From an uncultured Ruminococcus sp. (GTDB lineage: Bacteria; Bacillota; Clostridia; Oscillospirales; Acutalibacteraceae), in the NCBI GenBank assembly GCA_902761375.1, contig CACWKB010000011.1, forward strand, positions 1 through 60,475: a stretch of 60,475 nt of DNA. The letters run 5' to 3'. Below the pieces are notes generated by a model. The model was not told where the DNA came from and did not search any database. It saw nothing but the letters and a program-made list of their open reading frames with translations. A program made the translations under genes and the position numbers. Numbering within the stretch: position 1 is the stretch's first letter; every line of letters begins with the position of its first letter. Positions 25,974-34,277 of this stretch are shown here, one piece after another.

Positions 25974-26008
25974 CTTTTAAGGCTTTTTTAAGGTTGACAG
26001 TCTACAAT
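25974..26008 (+). promoter_or_regulatory. Direct-repeat operator and -10 of the VTC/DUF4956 operon
   Basis: TTTTAAGG occurs twice, at 25975-25982 and 25986-25993, exactly 11 bases apart. Tandem half-sites with one-helical-turn spacing are typical of OmpR/PhoB regulators. A likely -10 (TACAAT, 26003-26008) follows 9 bases later with no good -35, as expected for an activator-dependent promoter. Confidence 0.55.
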
Positions 26009-26039
26009 ACAGCCATACCAAACAGAAAGGGGCTTCGAT

Positions 26040-26765
26040 ATGAATATTCAGACCGTTTTTGAAAGAACCGAAACCAAGTATATAATCACCCTCGGTCAGC
26101 GCAGAAGGCTGCTTGAGCTGATAAGCGGATATATCAAGGCGGATGAATACGGCGAAAGCACCGTGTGCAGTCTGTATTTTGACACCGACGATTACCGCCT
26201 GATACGCAGCTCGCTCGACAAGCCGGTCTACAAGGAAAAGCTCAGGCTTCGCAGCTATTCGACTCCCAAGCAGGAGAGCAAGGTTTTTCTCGAGCTGAAA
26301 AAGAAGTATTCGGGCGTCGTGTACAAGAGGAGAGAGACCCTTCGCTACAGAGAAGCGATGGGATACCTCAGAACCGGCGTAGCTCCGGTCGATACCCAGA
26401 TAATGCGCGAGATCGACTGGGCGATGCGCTACTACAAGGGACTGAAGCCTAAAATGTTCATCGCTTACGACCGCACCGCCTTTTACAGCAAGACCGATCA
26501 CGAGCTGAGGATCACCTTTGACAAGAACGTCCGCTACCGCACCGACGACCTCGACCTCGCCTCAGGCAGCTACGGCGAGAGGATACTCGATCACGACAAG
26601 TGCATAATGGAGATCAAGGCGCTCAATTCCATGCCGCTCTGGCTGGTCGACGCGCTGGGCGCCCTCGGGATACTCCCGGGCAGCTTCTCCAAATACGGCA
26701 CCGCGTACGCCCGCGAGATACAGCGTAAAAATATTATGAATTACGGAGGACAGAACTGTGCTTAG
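26040..26765 (+). CDS. VTC-domain (polyphosphate polymerase-like) protein
   Basis: A 241-residue cytoplasmic VTC-like CYTH-fold protein. The N-terminal FERTETKYIIT contains the ExExK-type motif, YFDTDDYRLIR and EKLRLRSY give the basic tunnel residues, and FLELKKKY and IMEIKAL supply further acidic/basic positions. Yeast VTC4 makes polyphosphate from ATP. Bacterial homologues next to DUF4956 proteins are widespread but poorly studied, often near CotH kinases and two-component systems. The gene overlaps the next one by 8 bases. Confidence 0.88.
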   Translation: MNIQTVFERTETKYIITLGQRRRLLELISGYIKADEYGESTVCSLYFDTDDYRLIRSSLDKPVYKEKLRLRSYSTPKQESKVFLELKKKYSGVVYKRRETLRYREAMGYLRTGVAPVDTQIMREIDWAMRYYKGLKPKMFIAYDRTAFYSKTDHELRITFDKNVRYRTDDLDLASGSYGERILDHDKCIMEIKALNSMPLWLVDALGALGILPGSFSKYGTAYAREIQRKNIMNYGGQNCA

Positions 26766-27438
26766 TACTATATTTTCACCTATCTACTCATCCGGAGAGC
26801 TTTCAATAACAATATATCTTATCTGTCTGGCGGCGTCCCTTGTATTAGGCGCCGTGATCGCCGGGGTCTCGGCGGTCAAGAGCAGGGCGAGCAAAAGCTT
26901 TCTTTTAGCTCTGGTTCTGCTTCCCGCGATAGTCCAAACGCTGATTATGCTGGTAAACGATAACGTCGGCGCAGGCGTCGCGGTAATGGGCGCATTCTCA
27001 CTGGTACGCTTTCGCAGCGCTCCCGGCTCCGCAAAGGAGATCGTCGGCATCTTCCTCGCAATGGCGGCGGGACTTGCGACCGCAAAGGGCTATATCGCTC
27101 TTGCCGCTCTCTTCGTCCTTATCATCAGCGCGTTCATCCTGCTCTCGAACTTTATCAAGCTCAAGGAGCGCGACGACCTCGTAAGGGAGCTCAGGATCAC
27201 TGTCCCCGAGGATCTCAACTACGCCCATGAATTTGACGACCTGTTCAAAAAGTACACAAAGTCAGCAAAGCTCGTAAACGTCAAGACCTCAAACATGGGC
27301 AGCCTTTACAAGCTTCTCTACAATATCGAGCTGAAGGACGAGGAGCAGATGCAGAGCTTCATCGACGAGCTTCGCTGCCGCAACGGCAACCTCGAGATCG
27401 CCCTGATGATCCCCGCGGCGGAGGGCAACATCCTCTGA
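26758..27438 (+). CDS. DUF4956 family membrane protein
   Basis: A 226-residue protein starting at GTG inside the VTC gene's end. Residues 1-~130 have four hydrophobic segments, with the characteristic VAVMGAFSLVRFRSAPGSAKEI loop between them. The C-terminal ~95 residues form a soluble alpha/beta domain. DUF4956 proteins are habitual partners of VTC-like polymerases and may form the membrane channel or assembly platform for the polymer; this is inference from context. Confidence 0.88.
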   Translation: MLSTIFSPIYSSGELSITIYLICLAASLVLGAVIAGVSAVKSRASKSFLLALVLLPAIVQTLIMLVNDNVGAGVAVMGAFSLVRFRSAPGSAKEIVGIFLAMAAGLATAKGYIALAALFVLIISAFILLSNFIKLKERDDLVRELRITVPEDLNYAHEFDDLFKKYTKSAKLVNVKTSNMGSLYKLLYNIELKDEEQMQSFIDELRCRNGNLEIALMIPAAEGNIL

Positions 27439-27479
27439 TTATTTTGATATCCCCTCATTTTTCATAAATATCTCCTTGG

Positions 27480-27516
27480 GTAAGAGCACATCGCAGCGGT
27501 GTGCTCTTACTATTTG
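27480..27516 (+). terminator. Hairpin after the VTC/DUF4956 operon
   Basis: An 11-bp perfect stem GTAAGAGCACA / TGTGCTCTTAC (27480-27490 with 27500-27510). The U-run is weak (TATTTG), so termination may be incomplete. Confidence 0.6.
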
Positions 27517-27634
27517 CCGCCAAAATCGCGTAATTTCTGCGTCAGCCCGCGAATTTTTTTGAATAAAAGCCTTTTATATTGAGCGCGTTTGTGTTATAAT
27601 AACACAGTATGCAGATTGATTTTCAGGAGATGAT

Positions 27635-28918
27635 ATGATGAATGCGATCAAGGTCGAAAGGATCGCCGACGGGGTATATTTCAACAGCGTCCGCGACAGC
27701 CGTTTCAAGACCATGCGGATAACCGCTAATCTGATACTTCCGCTTTGCGCCGAGACCGCCTCGGAGAACGCTTTGCTCGCGGGCGTGCTTACGCGCTCAT
27801 GCAGGGCTTATCCGGACTTTACCGCTTTGAGCAGAAGGCTTGCCTATCTTTACGGAGCCGATCTGAGCTTCGCCGTCCACAAGATCGGCGACCGCCAGCT
27901 TATCAGCATCACGGTTTCGGGACTTGATGACCGTTACGCGCTCGGTGACGAGAGCGTGGCGCGCGAGCTTTCGCTGCTGCTCTGCTGCGCGATATTCGAG
28001 CCCAACTTCAACGCCGACGGTCTTTTTGTCGCCTCCGACGTCGAACAGGAGCGGCGGCAGCTTCTCGACACTATCGAGGCTGAGTTCAACGACAAGAGGC
28101 TCTATGCCAACGCGCGCATGATAAGCGAGATGTGCTCGGGCGAATGCTACGGCGTGCGCCGCTTCGGTACCGCCGAGCAGGTAGCTGCGGTCACTGCAGA
28201 ACAGCTCGTTGAGGCATGGAAAAGAATGCTAAAGACCTCACAGGTTCAGATAATGTATATAGGCGACTCCTCGCCCGACAGGGTAAAGGAGGTCTTTTCC
28301 GACGCCTTCGCCAAAATCGAGCGTCAGCCGTCGGAGATAGTCAGCACCGCTTCCTATGACGTCGCCGGGGTCATGGAATTCGGCGATGAGATGGAGCTAT
28401 CACAGTCGAAGCTCGTCATGGGCTTCAGGACGGGCATCTCGGGAGACGCCGACGAGGTCAACCGCGCGCGCCTGATGTGCGCCGTGCTCGGAGGCACCGT
28501 GAGCTCAAAGCTTTTCCTGAATGTTCGTGAAAAGCAGAGCCTTTGCTACTACTGCGCCTCGCGCTATGACCGTCAAAAGGGCATAATGGTGGTTGACAGC
28601 GGCGTGGAAAACGCAAACCTCGAGCGCACCCGCGACGCGATTCTAAAGGAGATCGAGGATATGAAGAACGGAGTGATCTCCGACTTCGAGCTTGAATCCG
28701 CAAAGCTTGCCGTGATCAACAGCTTCCGCTCCTCAAACGACACCGTCGGCGGCATCGAATCATGGTATTCCTCGCAGCTCTTCGATAAGAACTACCTCTC
28801 GATAGAGCAGCTTTCGGATTCCGTGGACGCGGTAACAAAGGATGAGGTAGTCGAGGCGGCAAAAATGCTGAAGCTCGACACCGTATATATGCTCAGAGGA
28901 ACGGGGGTCAGCGAATGA
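27635..28918 (+). CDS. yfmF: M16-family non-catalytic subunit (YfmF-like)
   Basis: A 427-residue M16 (insulinase-like) protein that lacks the HxxEH zinc motif; the equivalent region reads NALLAGVLTRSCRAYPD. Such inactive M16 proteins pair with an active partner encoded directly downstream. In B. subtilis YfmF and YfmH are implicated in modification of elongation factor P. Two in-frame ATGs (27635, 27638) follow AGGAG; 27638 has the better 8-base spacing. A TATAAT at 27595-27600 is the likely -10. The stop overlaps the next start (ATGA). Confidence 0.88.
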   Translation: MMNAIKVERIADGVYFNSVRDSRFKTMRITANLILPLCAETASENALLAGVLTRSCRAYPDFTALSRRLAYLYGADLSFAVHKIGDRQLISITVSGLDDRYALGDESVARELSLLLCCAIFEPNFNADGLFVASDVEQERRQLLDTIEAEFNDKRLYANARMISEMCSGECYGVRRFGTAEQVAAVTAEQLVEAWKRMLKTSQVQIMYIGDSSPDRVKEVFSDAFAKIERQPSEIVSTASYDVAGVMEFGDEMELSQSKLVMGFRTGISGDADEVNRARLMCAVLGGTVSSKLFLNVREKQSLCYYCASRYDRQKGIMVVDSGVENANLERTRDAILKEIEDMKNGVISDFELESAKLAVINSFRSSNDTVGGIESWYSSQLFDKNYLSIEQLSDSVDAVTKDEVVEAAKMLKLDTVYMLRGTGVSE

Positions 28919-30195
28919 AAATCACGGAAATCAAATCCGACGCCTTGGGCGACAGCTATAAGAGGATAGAGCATCCCTCTGGGCTGACGATCTACGTTTA
29001 TCCCAAGGAGGGCTACAACTCAGCCTACGCCATTATCGGAACAAAATACGGCAGCATAAACACCTGCTTTTCACTGGACGGCGGCGAAAAAATCACCGTA
29101 CCGGACGGAATAGCTCATTATCTCGAGCACAAGCTGTTCGAGAGCGAGGACGGCGACGCCTTCGCGCGCTATGCTCAAACCGGAGCGAACGCCAACGCCT
29201 ACACGAGCTTTGAAAAGACCTGCTATCTGTTCTCCTGCACCGACCGCTTTGAGGACAGCCTCGAGATCCTTCTCGACTTTGTCCAGAGCCCGTATTTCAC
29301 CGCAGAAACTGTTGCCAAGGAACAGGGGATAATCGGTCAGGAGATCAAGATGTACGACGATTCTCCGGACTGGCGCGTGATGTTCAATATGCTCGAGAAG
29401 ATGTATCACCGCCATCCGGTAAGGATAGATATCGCCGGAACAGTCGAGTCTATCGCCGAGATCACCGCCGAGAAGCTTTATCAATGCTACAACACCTTCT
29501 ATAATCTCAACAATATGGCGCTCTGCGTTGCAGGAAACGTGACCGCCGAGCAGGTCGTTTCGATCTGCGACAGGATGCTCAAGCCCTGCGAAAAGCACGA
29601 GATCACAAACTATTTCGAGGACGAGCCCTATGAGATAGTCGAGCCCTATGTCGAGCAGGACTTTTCCGTTGCGATGCCGATGTTCAACCTCGGTTTCAAG
29701 GAACGCGCCGAGCGTGAGCTCAATGTAAACGAGCTTGCCGAGACCGAGATACTGCTTTCGATGCTCGCCTCGCCGACGGCTCCGCTTTACCGCGAGCTGA
29801 TGGACAACAACCTGATCAACAGCAGCTTCAGCTATGAGCTGTTTGAGGGACCGGGCTACTGCGCGGTCATCTTCGGCGGCGAGTCCCGCGCGCCCAAGCA
29901 GGCGGCGGAGATGATAAAAGAGTATATCGAGAAGGTCAGGAAAGAGGGCCTTGATCCCGAGGACTTCGAGATCGCCAAGCGCAGCGCCTACGGCGACAAC
30001 GTCTCCTCACTCAACAACGTCTCTTCGATAGCCAACAATATCATGTCCTATCATTTCAACGGCAACGAGCTGTTTTCATATCTTGACGCGATCGGCAGCG
30101 TCACGCTTGAGGATGTTTCACGCAGGCTCGGCGAGATACTCAACGTCGAAAACTGTACGCTTTCCGTTGTGAAAAACGCTGAACAGGAGGTATAA
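28915..30195 (+). CDS. yfmH: M16-family zinc peptidase (YfmH-like)
   Basis: A 426-residue M16 peptidase with the inverted zinc motif HYLEHKLFES around residue 66, the third ligand Glu expected in the following EQGIIGQEIKMYDD segment, and a second M16 domain in the C-terminal half. It is the active partner of the preceding protein, translationally coupled by a 4-base overlap. The EF-P link comes from the B. subtilis homologues; efp itself is not in the window. Confidence 0.9.
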   Translation: MKITEIKSDALGDSYKRIEHPSGLTIYVYPKEGYNSAYAIIGTKYGSINTCFSLDGGEKITVPDGIAHYLEHKLFESEDGDAFARYAQTGANANAYTSFEKTCYLFSCTDRFEDSLEILLDFVQSPYFTAETVAKEQGIIGQEIKMYDDSPDWRVMFNMLEKMYHRHPVRIDIAGTVESIAEITAEKLYQCYNTFYNLNNMALCVAGNVTAEQVVSICDRMLKPCEKHEITNYFEDEPYEIVEPYVEQDFSVAMPMFNLGFKERAERELNVNELAETEILLSMLASPTAPLYRELMDNNLINSSFSYELFEGPGYCAVIFGGESRAPKQAAEMIKEYIEKVRKEGLDPEDFEIAKRSAYGDNVSSLNNVSSIANNIMSYHFNGNELFSYLDAIGSVTLEDVSRRLGEILNVENCTLSVVKNAEQEV

Positions 30196-30196
30196 G

Positions 30197-31066
30197 ATGG
30201 ATATTTTTCACGTATCGTTTCCGAATATAGGCTGGCAATTCGACATAAGCCGAGTTGCATTTCAGGTCGGATCTATCAAGGTCTATTGGTACGGCATACT
30301 GATCGCCTGCGGTCTGCTGCTCTCGGTGTGCTACGCATGGTTTTCGGCGCCGCGATATAAGGTCGACAGGGTGAAGCTGATGAACTGCGTGCTCGTCGGC
30401 GTCGTCACCGGCATAATCGGCGCGAGGCTTTACTATGTGCTGTTCAGTTGGAATGACTACAAGGACAATCTGATTAGAGTATTCTATATCCATGAGGGCG
30501 GTCTCGCTATCTACGGCGGCATAATCGGCGCGCTGATCGGCGGTCTCATCATGGCGAAGATACAGAATATGAAGTTCCTGCCGATCCTCGATATCACGAT
30601 GATAAGCTTTCTGATCGGACAGGGAATAGGACGCTGGGGCAACTTCATGAACCAAGAGGCGTTCGGCACCGTCACCGACCTGCCGTGGGCGATGATGAGC
30701 GAGGGTACGGGGATGCAGCCCGTACATCCCTGCTTCCTTTACGAATCGCTCTGGTGTCTGCTCGGCTTTGTGCTGCTGCACTTCTACGGAAAATACCGCC
30801 AGCGTTATCCCGGTCAGATATTTTTTATGTACCTTGTCTGGTACGGTTTTGAGCGTATGATCGTTGAGGGTCTGCGCACCGACAGCCTCTATCTGCCCTT
30901 TAAGCTTTTCGGCATGGACATACGCGTTTCTCAGGTGCTTTCAGCCGCACTGTTTATCACAGGCGTAGTATTCCTTATCATCAACTTCAAAAAGGAGGAT
31001 CCCTTCTATGCAAATTATAGACGGAAAAAAGGTGTCAGCGGCGGTAAAAGAAAGCGTAAGGCTTGA
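30197..31066 (+). CDS. lgt: Prolipoprotein diacylglyceryl transferase
   Basis: Transfers diacylglycerol to the lipobox Cys of prolipoproteins. A 289-residue polytopic membrane protein with the Lgt signature around IGQGIGRWGNFMNQEAFG (Arg and Asn essential), HEGGLAIYGGIIG earlier, and HPCFLYESLW. Its products would include the alpha-amylase lipoprotein at 34814. The last 59 bases overlap folD in another frame; the Lys/Arg-rich C-terminus (RRKKGVSGGKRKRKA) is encoded in this overlap. Confidence 0.97.
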   Translation: MDIFHVSFPNIGWQFDISRVAFQVGSIKVYWYGILIACGLLLSVCYAWFSAPRYKVDRVKLMNCVLVGVVTGIIGARLYYVLFSWNDYKDNLIRVFYIHEGGLAIYGGIIGALIGGLIMAKIQNMKFLPILDITMISFLIGQGIGRWGNFMNQEAFGTVTDLPWAMMSEGTGMQPVHPCFLYESLWCLLGFVLLHFYGKYRQRYPGQIFFMYLVWYGFERMIVEGLRTDSLYLPFKLFGMDIRVSQVLSAALFITGVVFLIINFKKEDPFYANYRRKKGVSGGKRKRKA

Positions 31067-31862
31067 GACCGAGGCACTCAAAGAGAAATACGGCGTTACC
31101 CCGGGGCTTGCGGTAATAATCGTCGGCGACGATCCCGCGTCGAGGGTCTACGTTAACAATAAGAAGAAGGCGTGCGAGCTGGTCGGCTTTCGTTCGGTCG
31201 AATACGCGCTGCCAGCGGAAACTACGCAGGAGCAGCTTCTCGATCTCGTCAGAGAGCTCAACGGTGACAGCTCGATCAACGGCATCCTCTGTCAGCTTCC
31301 GCTGCCCAAGCACCTCGACGACAAGGCTGTGATCGAGGCTATAAGCCCCGAAAAGGACGTTGACGCCTTCCACGCAGTCAACGTCGGCAAGATAATGCTC
31401 GGAGAGTACGACTTCCTGCCCTGCACTCCCGCAGGCGTGATGGAGATGCTTCACTCCTACAATATCCCGGTCGAGGGCAGGGAGTGCGTAGTTATAGGCA
31501 GAAGCAACATCGTCGGAAAGCCGATGGGAATGCTGCTGCTCCACGAAAACGGAACGGTCACAATCTGTCACAGCCGTACCAAGAATCTCGCCGAGGTATG
31601 CCGCCGCGCTGATATCCTTGTGGCGGCGGTGGGCAAGCCCAAGTTCGTTACCGCCGATATGGTCAAGGAGGGCGCGGTCGTGATCGATGTAGGCATGGAC
31701 AGGGACGAAAACGGAAAGCTCTGCGGCGACGTCGATTTTGAAAATGTCAAGGAAAAATGCTCCTACATAACTCCCGTACCCGGCGGAGTAGGTCCCATGA
31801 CCATCGCTACCCTTATGAAAAACACTCTCAAGGCGTGCAGACTGCAAAACGGGATAGAGTAA
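31008..31862 (+). CDS. folD: Methylenetetrahydrofolate dehydrogenase / cyclohydrolase
   Basis: Bifunctional one-carbon enzyme interconverting 5,10-methylene-, 5,10-methenyl- and 10-formyl-THF. 284 residues with the FolD motifs: VGDDPASRVYVNNKKKACE (catalytic Lys in the YVxxKxK segment), INGILCQLPLPKHLD, and VIGRSNIVGKPMGMLL (NADP site), ending PGGVGPMTIATLMKN. A strong AGGAGG precedes the ATG, which lies 59 bases inside lgt. Confidence 0.98.
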   Translation: MQIIDGKKVSAAVKESVRLETEALKEKYGVTPGLAVIIVGDDPASRVYVNNKKKACELVGFRSVEYALPAETTQEQLLDLVRELNGDSSINGILCQLPLPKHLDDKAVIEAISPEKDVDAFHAVNVGKIMLGEYDFLPCTPAGVMEMLHSYNIPVEGRECVVIGRSNIVGKPMGMLLLHENGTVTICHSRTKNLAEVCRRADILVAAVGKPKFVTADMVKEGAVVIDVGMDRDENGKLCGDVDFENVKEKCSYITPVPGGVGPMTIATLMKNTLKACRLQNGIE

Positions 31863-31896
31863 TTCGGAATGCAGGCTTTGAGCTTAAAAAAAGTCC

Positions 31897-31925
31897 TTGA
31901 CTTTTAAACCCCTTTGTGGTATATT
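31897..31925 (+). promoter_or_regulatory. Promoter of the rplU operon
   Basis: TTGACT (31897-31902), 17-base spacer, TATATT (31920-31925). Confidence 0.75.
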
Positions 31926-31931
31926 ATATAA

Positions 31932-31997
31932 GCCGCATACTGTGGGTCACTAAGCGATATTATCCACCCATAGGTAGCGAGCCCATTGTAAAGGATT
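31932..31997 (+). ncRNA. Ribosomal protein L21 leader (autoregulatory element)
   Basis: The rplU 5' leader reads TGTGGGTC ... ATCCACCCATAGGTAGCGAGCCCATT, resembling the Firmicutes L21 leader with its GTGGG/CCAC(CC) pairing and downstream AGGTAG segment. In this element excess L21 is thought to repress its own operon. Assigned by resemblance and position only. Confidence 0.6.
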
Positions 31998-32003
31998 GAA
32001 AGT

Positions 32004-32312
32004 ATGTACGCAGTAATTCAGACAGGCGGCAAGCAGTACAAGGTTACCAATGACGACGTAATCTTTATCGAAAAGCTTGACGTTGAGGCAAACGACACCG
32101 TTACCTTCGACGTAGTTGCCATCGGCAGCGACGACGGCATCAAGGTCGGCGCTCCCTTTGTGGAAGGCGCAAAGGTCACGGCTGAGGTTCTCAAGAACGG
32201 TAAGGGCAAGAAAATCAGAGTTGCGACCTACAAGCCTAAGAAGGGCGAGAAGAGAACAAAGGGTCACAGACAGCCTTACACTCAGGTGAAGATCACTTCT
32301 ATCGAAGCCTGA
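32004..32312 (+). CDS. rplU: 50S ribosomal protein bL21
   Basis: A 102-residue protein of typical L21 sequence: [14 protein letters not shown] start and a C-terminal [21 protein letters not shown]. First gene of rplU-prp-rpmA. In many Clostridia this trio follows the TIGR03960/TIGR03936 radical-SAM pair and rng; here that pair is about 23 kb away and rng is absent. Confidence 0.98.
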   Translation: MYAVIQTGGKQYKVTNDDVIFIEKLDVEANDTVTFDVVAIGSDDGIKVGAPFVEGAKVTAEVLKNGKGKKIRVATYKPKKGEKRTKGHRQPYTQVKITSIEA

Positions 32313-32632
32313 TGACTACGGTAAGCTTTCGGGAATCCGAAGGCGTTCTGCTCGGCTTCACAGCTTCGGGGCATTCCGGTTACGCCGACGAGGGCGAGGA
32401 CATCGTCTGCGCGGCGATCAGCTCCGCGACGCTGATGGCGGCAAACACCATAACGGAGATTCTTCAGCTTAAACCCGATATTACCGCAAATGACGACGGA
32501 TTCCTGAGCTTGGATCTGTCAAAACCGGACGCCGAAACCGCAAGGGTAGTCCTTGAGGGACTGAGGCTCCATTTGGTTGCTCTTTCACAGGAGTACAAAC
32601 GATTTCTTAAAGTTAAAATTTCGGAGGTGTAA
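32312..32632 (+). CDS. prp: Ribosomal-processing cysteine protease Prp
   Basis: A 106-residue cysteine protease that removes the N-terminal extension of bL27. The catalytic His21 lies in [13 protein letters not shown] and the catalytic Cys33 in DIVCAAIS, the diagnostic spacing. It sits between rplU and rpmA, as usual in Firmicutes, and overlaps the rplU stop by one base. The matching cleavage motif is visible at the start of rpmA (INIQLF before AHKKG). Confidence 0.95.
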   Translation: MTTVSFRESEGVLLGFTASGHSGYADEGEDIVCAAISSATLMAANTITEILQLKPDITANDDGFLSLDLSKPDAETARVVLEGLRLHLVALSQEYKRFLKVKISEV

Positions 32633-32636
32633 GGTA

Positions 32637-32946
32637 ATGCTTAAAATAAACATCCAGTTATTCGCTCACAAAAAAGGTATGGGTTCCACCAAGAACGGCC
32701 GTGACAGCGAATCCAAGCGTCTCGGCGTAAAGCGCGCGGACGGTCAGAAGGTTCTCGCGGGCAACATTTCAGAAGGTTCTCGCGGGCAACATTCTTGTAA
32801 AGCAGAGAGGCACTCACATCCATCCCGGCGAGAACGTCGGCAGAGGCTCTGATGATACTCTGTTTGCGAAGATCGACGGCGTACTCAGATTTGAGCGCAT
32901 GGGCAAGGACAGAAAGCGCGCGAGCGTTTATCCTGTCGAGCAGTAA
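32637..32946 (+). pseudogene. rpmA: 50S ribosomal protein bL27, frameshifted by a 25-bp tandem duplication
   Basis: The first ~44 codons encode a normal bL27 start: [20 protein letters not shown], with the Prp cleavage site before AHKKG. The reading then enters a perfect 25-bp tandem duplication (32744-32768 and 32769-32793). This shifts the frame by +1 and leads to a wrong C-terminus stopping near 32852. Removing one copy restores a 94-residue bL27 that ends [10 protein letters not shown] at 32946. As written the gene cannot make a full-length protein. bL27 is near the peptidyl-transferase centre and loss is strongly deleterious, so an assembly or sequencing error, or a very recent mutation, is more likely than a tolerated pseudogene. 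Confidence 0.9.
32744..32793 (+). repeat. Perfect 25-bp tandem duplication inside rpmA
   Basis: The unit beginning TCAGAAGGTTCTCGCGGG and ending GCAACATT occurs twice without mismatch at 32744-32768 and 32769-32793. Because 25 is not a multiple of 3, the duplication breaks the rpmA frame. Confidence 0.97.
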
Positions 32947-32951
32947 TTATC

Positions 32952-32984
32952 AAGGGTGGATGTAAATATCCACCCTTTTCTTTT
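32952..32984 (+). terminator. Terminator after rpmA
   Basis: A 10-bp stem AAGGGTGGAT / ATCCACCCTT (32952-32961 with 32968-32977) followed by TTCTTTT. The obg ribosome-binding site begins right after, so read-through may supply obg. Confidence 0.8.
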
Positions 32985-33001
32985 AGGAGGGTGACGCTAT
33001 C

Positions 33002-34273
33002 ATGTTTGTTGACAAGGCTCACATCAAGATCAAGGCGGGAGACGGAGGCGACGGAGCCGTAGCGTTTCACCGCGAAAAATACGTCGCCGCGGGCGGCCCC
33101 GACGGAGGCGACGGAGGCAGGGGCGGCAATATCGTCTTTGTAGCTGACTCTAACCTCTCGACGCTTGCCGATTTCCGCTACAAGCGCAAGTACGTCGCAA
33201 AAAAGGGTGAAAACGGCAGAGGCGGCCGCTGCCGCGGCAAAAACGCCGAGGATCTGATCATCCGCGTTCCCGTCGGAACACTCATCAAGGAGGAGCAGAG
33301 CGGACGGATACTTGCCGATATCTCGGACTTTGAGCCGCATATTGTGGCGAGGGGCGGCAAGGGAGGCTGGGGCAATACCCATTTTGCGACCCCTGTGCGC
33401 CAGGTCCCGCGCTTTGCGAAGCCCGGACTTCCCGGCGAGGAGTTCGACGTTGTGCTCGAGCTCAAGCTGCTCGCCGATGTCGGTCTGGTCGGCTTTCCCA
33501 ATGTCGGAAAAAGCACGCTCGTTTCCGTCGTTTCACAGGCAAAGCCCGAGATCGCCAACTACCACTTCACCACGATAACTCCCGTTTTGGGCGTCGTGTC
33601 GATGGGCGAGGGCTCGGCCTTCGTCATGGCTGATATCCCGGGGCTCATCGAGGGCGCGTGGCAGGGCACCGGACTCGGTCATCAGTTCCTGCGCCACGTA
33701 GAACGCTGCCGGATGCTCGTCCATATAGTCGATGTTTCGGGCAGCGAGGGAAGAGACCCCGTCGAGGATTTCGAGACGATAAACGCAGAGCTTAAAAAAT
33801 TCAACCCCGAGCTCGCCGAACGCCCGATGATAGTCGCCGGCAACAAGTGCGACATGGCGACCGACGAGCAGATCGAAGCCTTCAAGCAGTATGTCAACTC
33901 AAAGGGCTACGACTTTTTCCCGATCATGGCGGCTATACGCTACGACGTCGATCCTCTGCTGAAGAAGATACAGGAGATGCTCTCGATCCTTCCTCCGATC
34001 ACCCGCTACGAGCCCGAGCCTGCCCCGGTGCTTTCGGTCGAGGATTTTGACGACCACAGCGTCGACATCAAAAATGTCAATGGCATATACACCGTCGAGG
34101 CGGACTGGCTGCTTCAGGTGATGAAGGGTATCAACTTTGAGGATTACGAGAGCCTAAACTACTTCCAGAAGGTGCTCGTCAACGGCGGCGTGATCCAAGC
34201 CTTGCGCGACAAGGGCTGCGAGGACGGCGACACCGTTTCGATCTACGACGTCGAGTTCGACTTTATGGAGTAA
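33002..34273 (+). CDS. obg: Obg-family GTPase
   Basis: Ribosome-assembly GTPase, linked in Firmicutes to sporulation and stress control. 423 residues: Gly-rich Obg fold (residues 1-158), G domain with P-loop GFPNVGKSTL, switch II DIPGLIEGA and NKCD, and a C-terminal OCT domain (~345-423). The G2-region wording GAWQGTGLGHQFLRH differs slightly from the common GAHEGAGLGHEFLRH. GGAGG precedes the ATG. Confidence 0.97.
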   Translation: MFVDKAHIKIKAGDGGDGAVAFHREKYVAAGGPDGGDGGRGGNIVFVADSNLSTLADFRYKRKYVAKKGENGRGGRCRGKNAEDLIIRVPVGTLIKEEQSGRILADISDFEPHIVARGGKGGWGNTHFATPVRQVPRFAKPGLPGEEFDVVLELKLLADVGLVGFPNVGKSTLVSVVSQAKPEIANYHFTTITPVLGVVSMGEGSAFVMADIPGLIEGAWQGTGLGHQFLRHVERCRMLVHIVDVSGSEGRDPVEDFETINAELKKFNPELAERPMIVAGNKCDMATDEQIEAFKQYVNSKGYDFFPIMAAIRYDVDPLLKKIQEMLSILPPITRYEPEPAPVLSVEDFDDHSVDIKNVNGIYTVEADWLLQVMKGINFEDYESLNYFQKVLVNGGVIQALRDKGCEDGDTVSIYDVEFDFME

Positions 34274-34277
34274 GCGC

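Noticed and set aside
25994..26022. TTGACA at 25994 as a normal -35 for the VTC operon
   Set aside because: No acceptable -10 occurs 16-18 bases downstream; the better -10 (TACAAT) is only 3 bases after it, so it is more likely part of the activator region.
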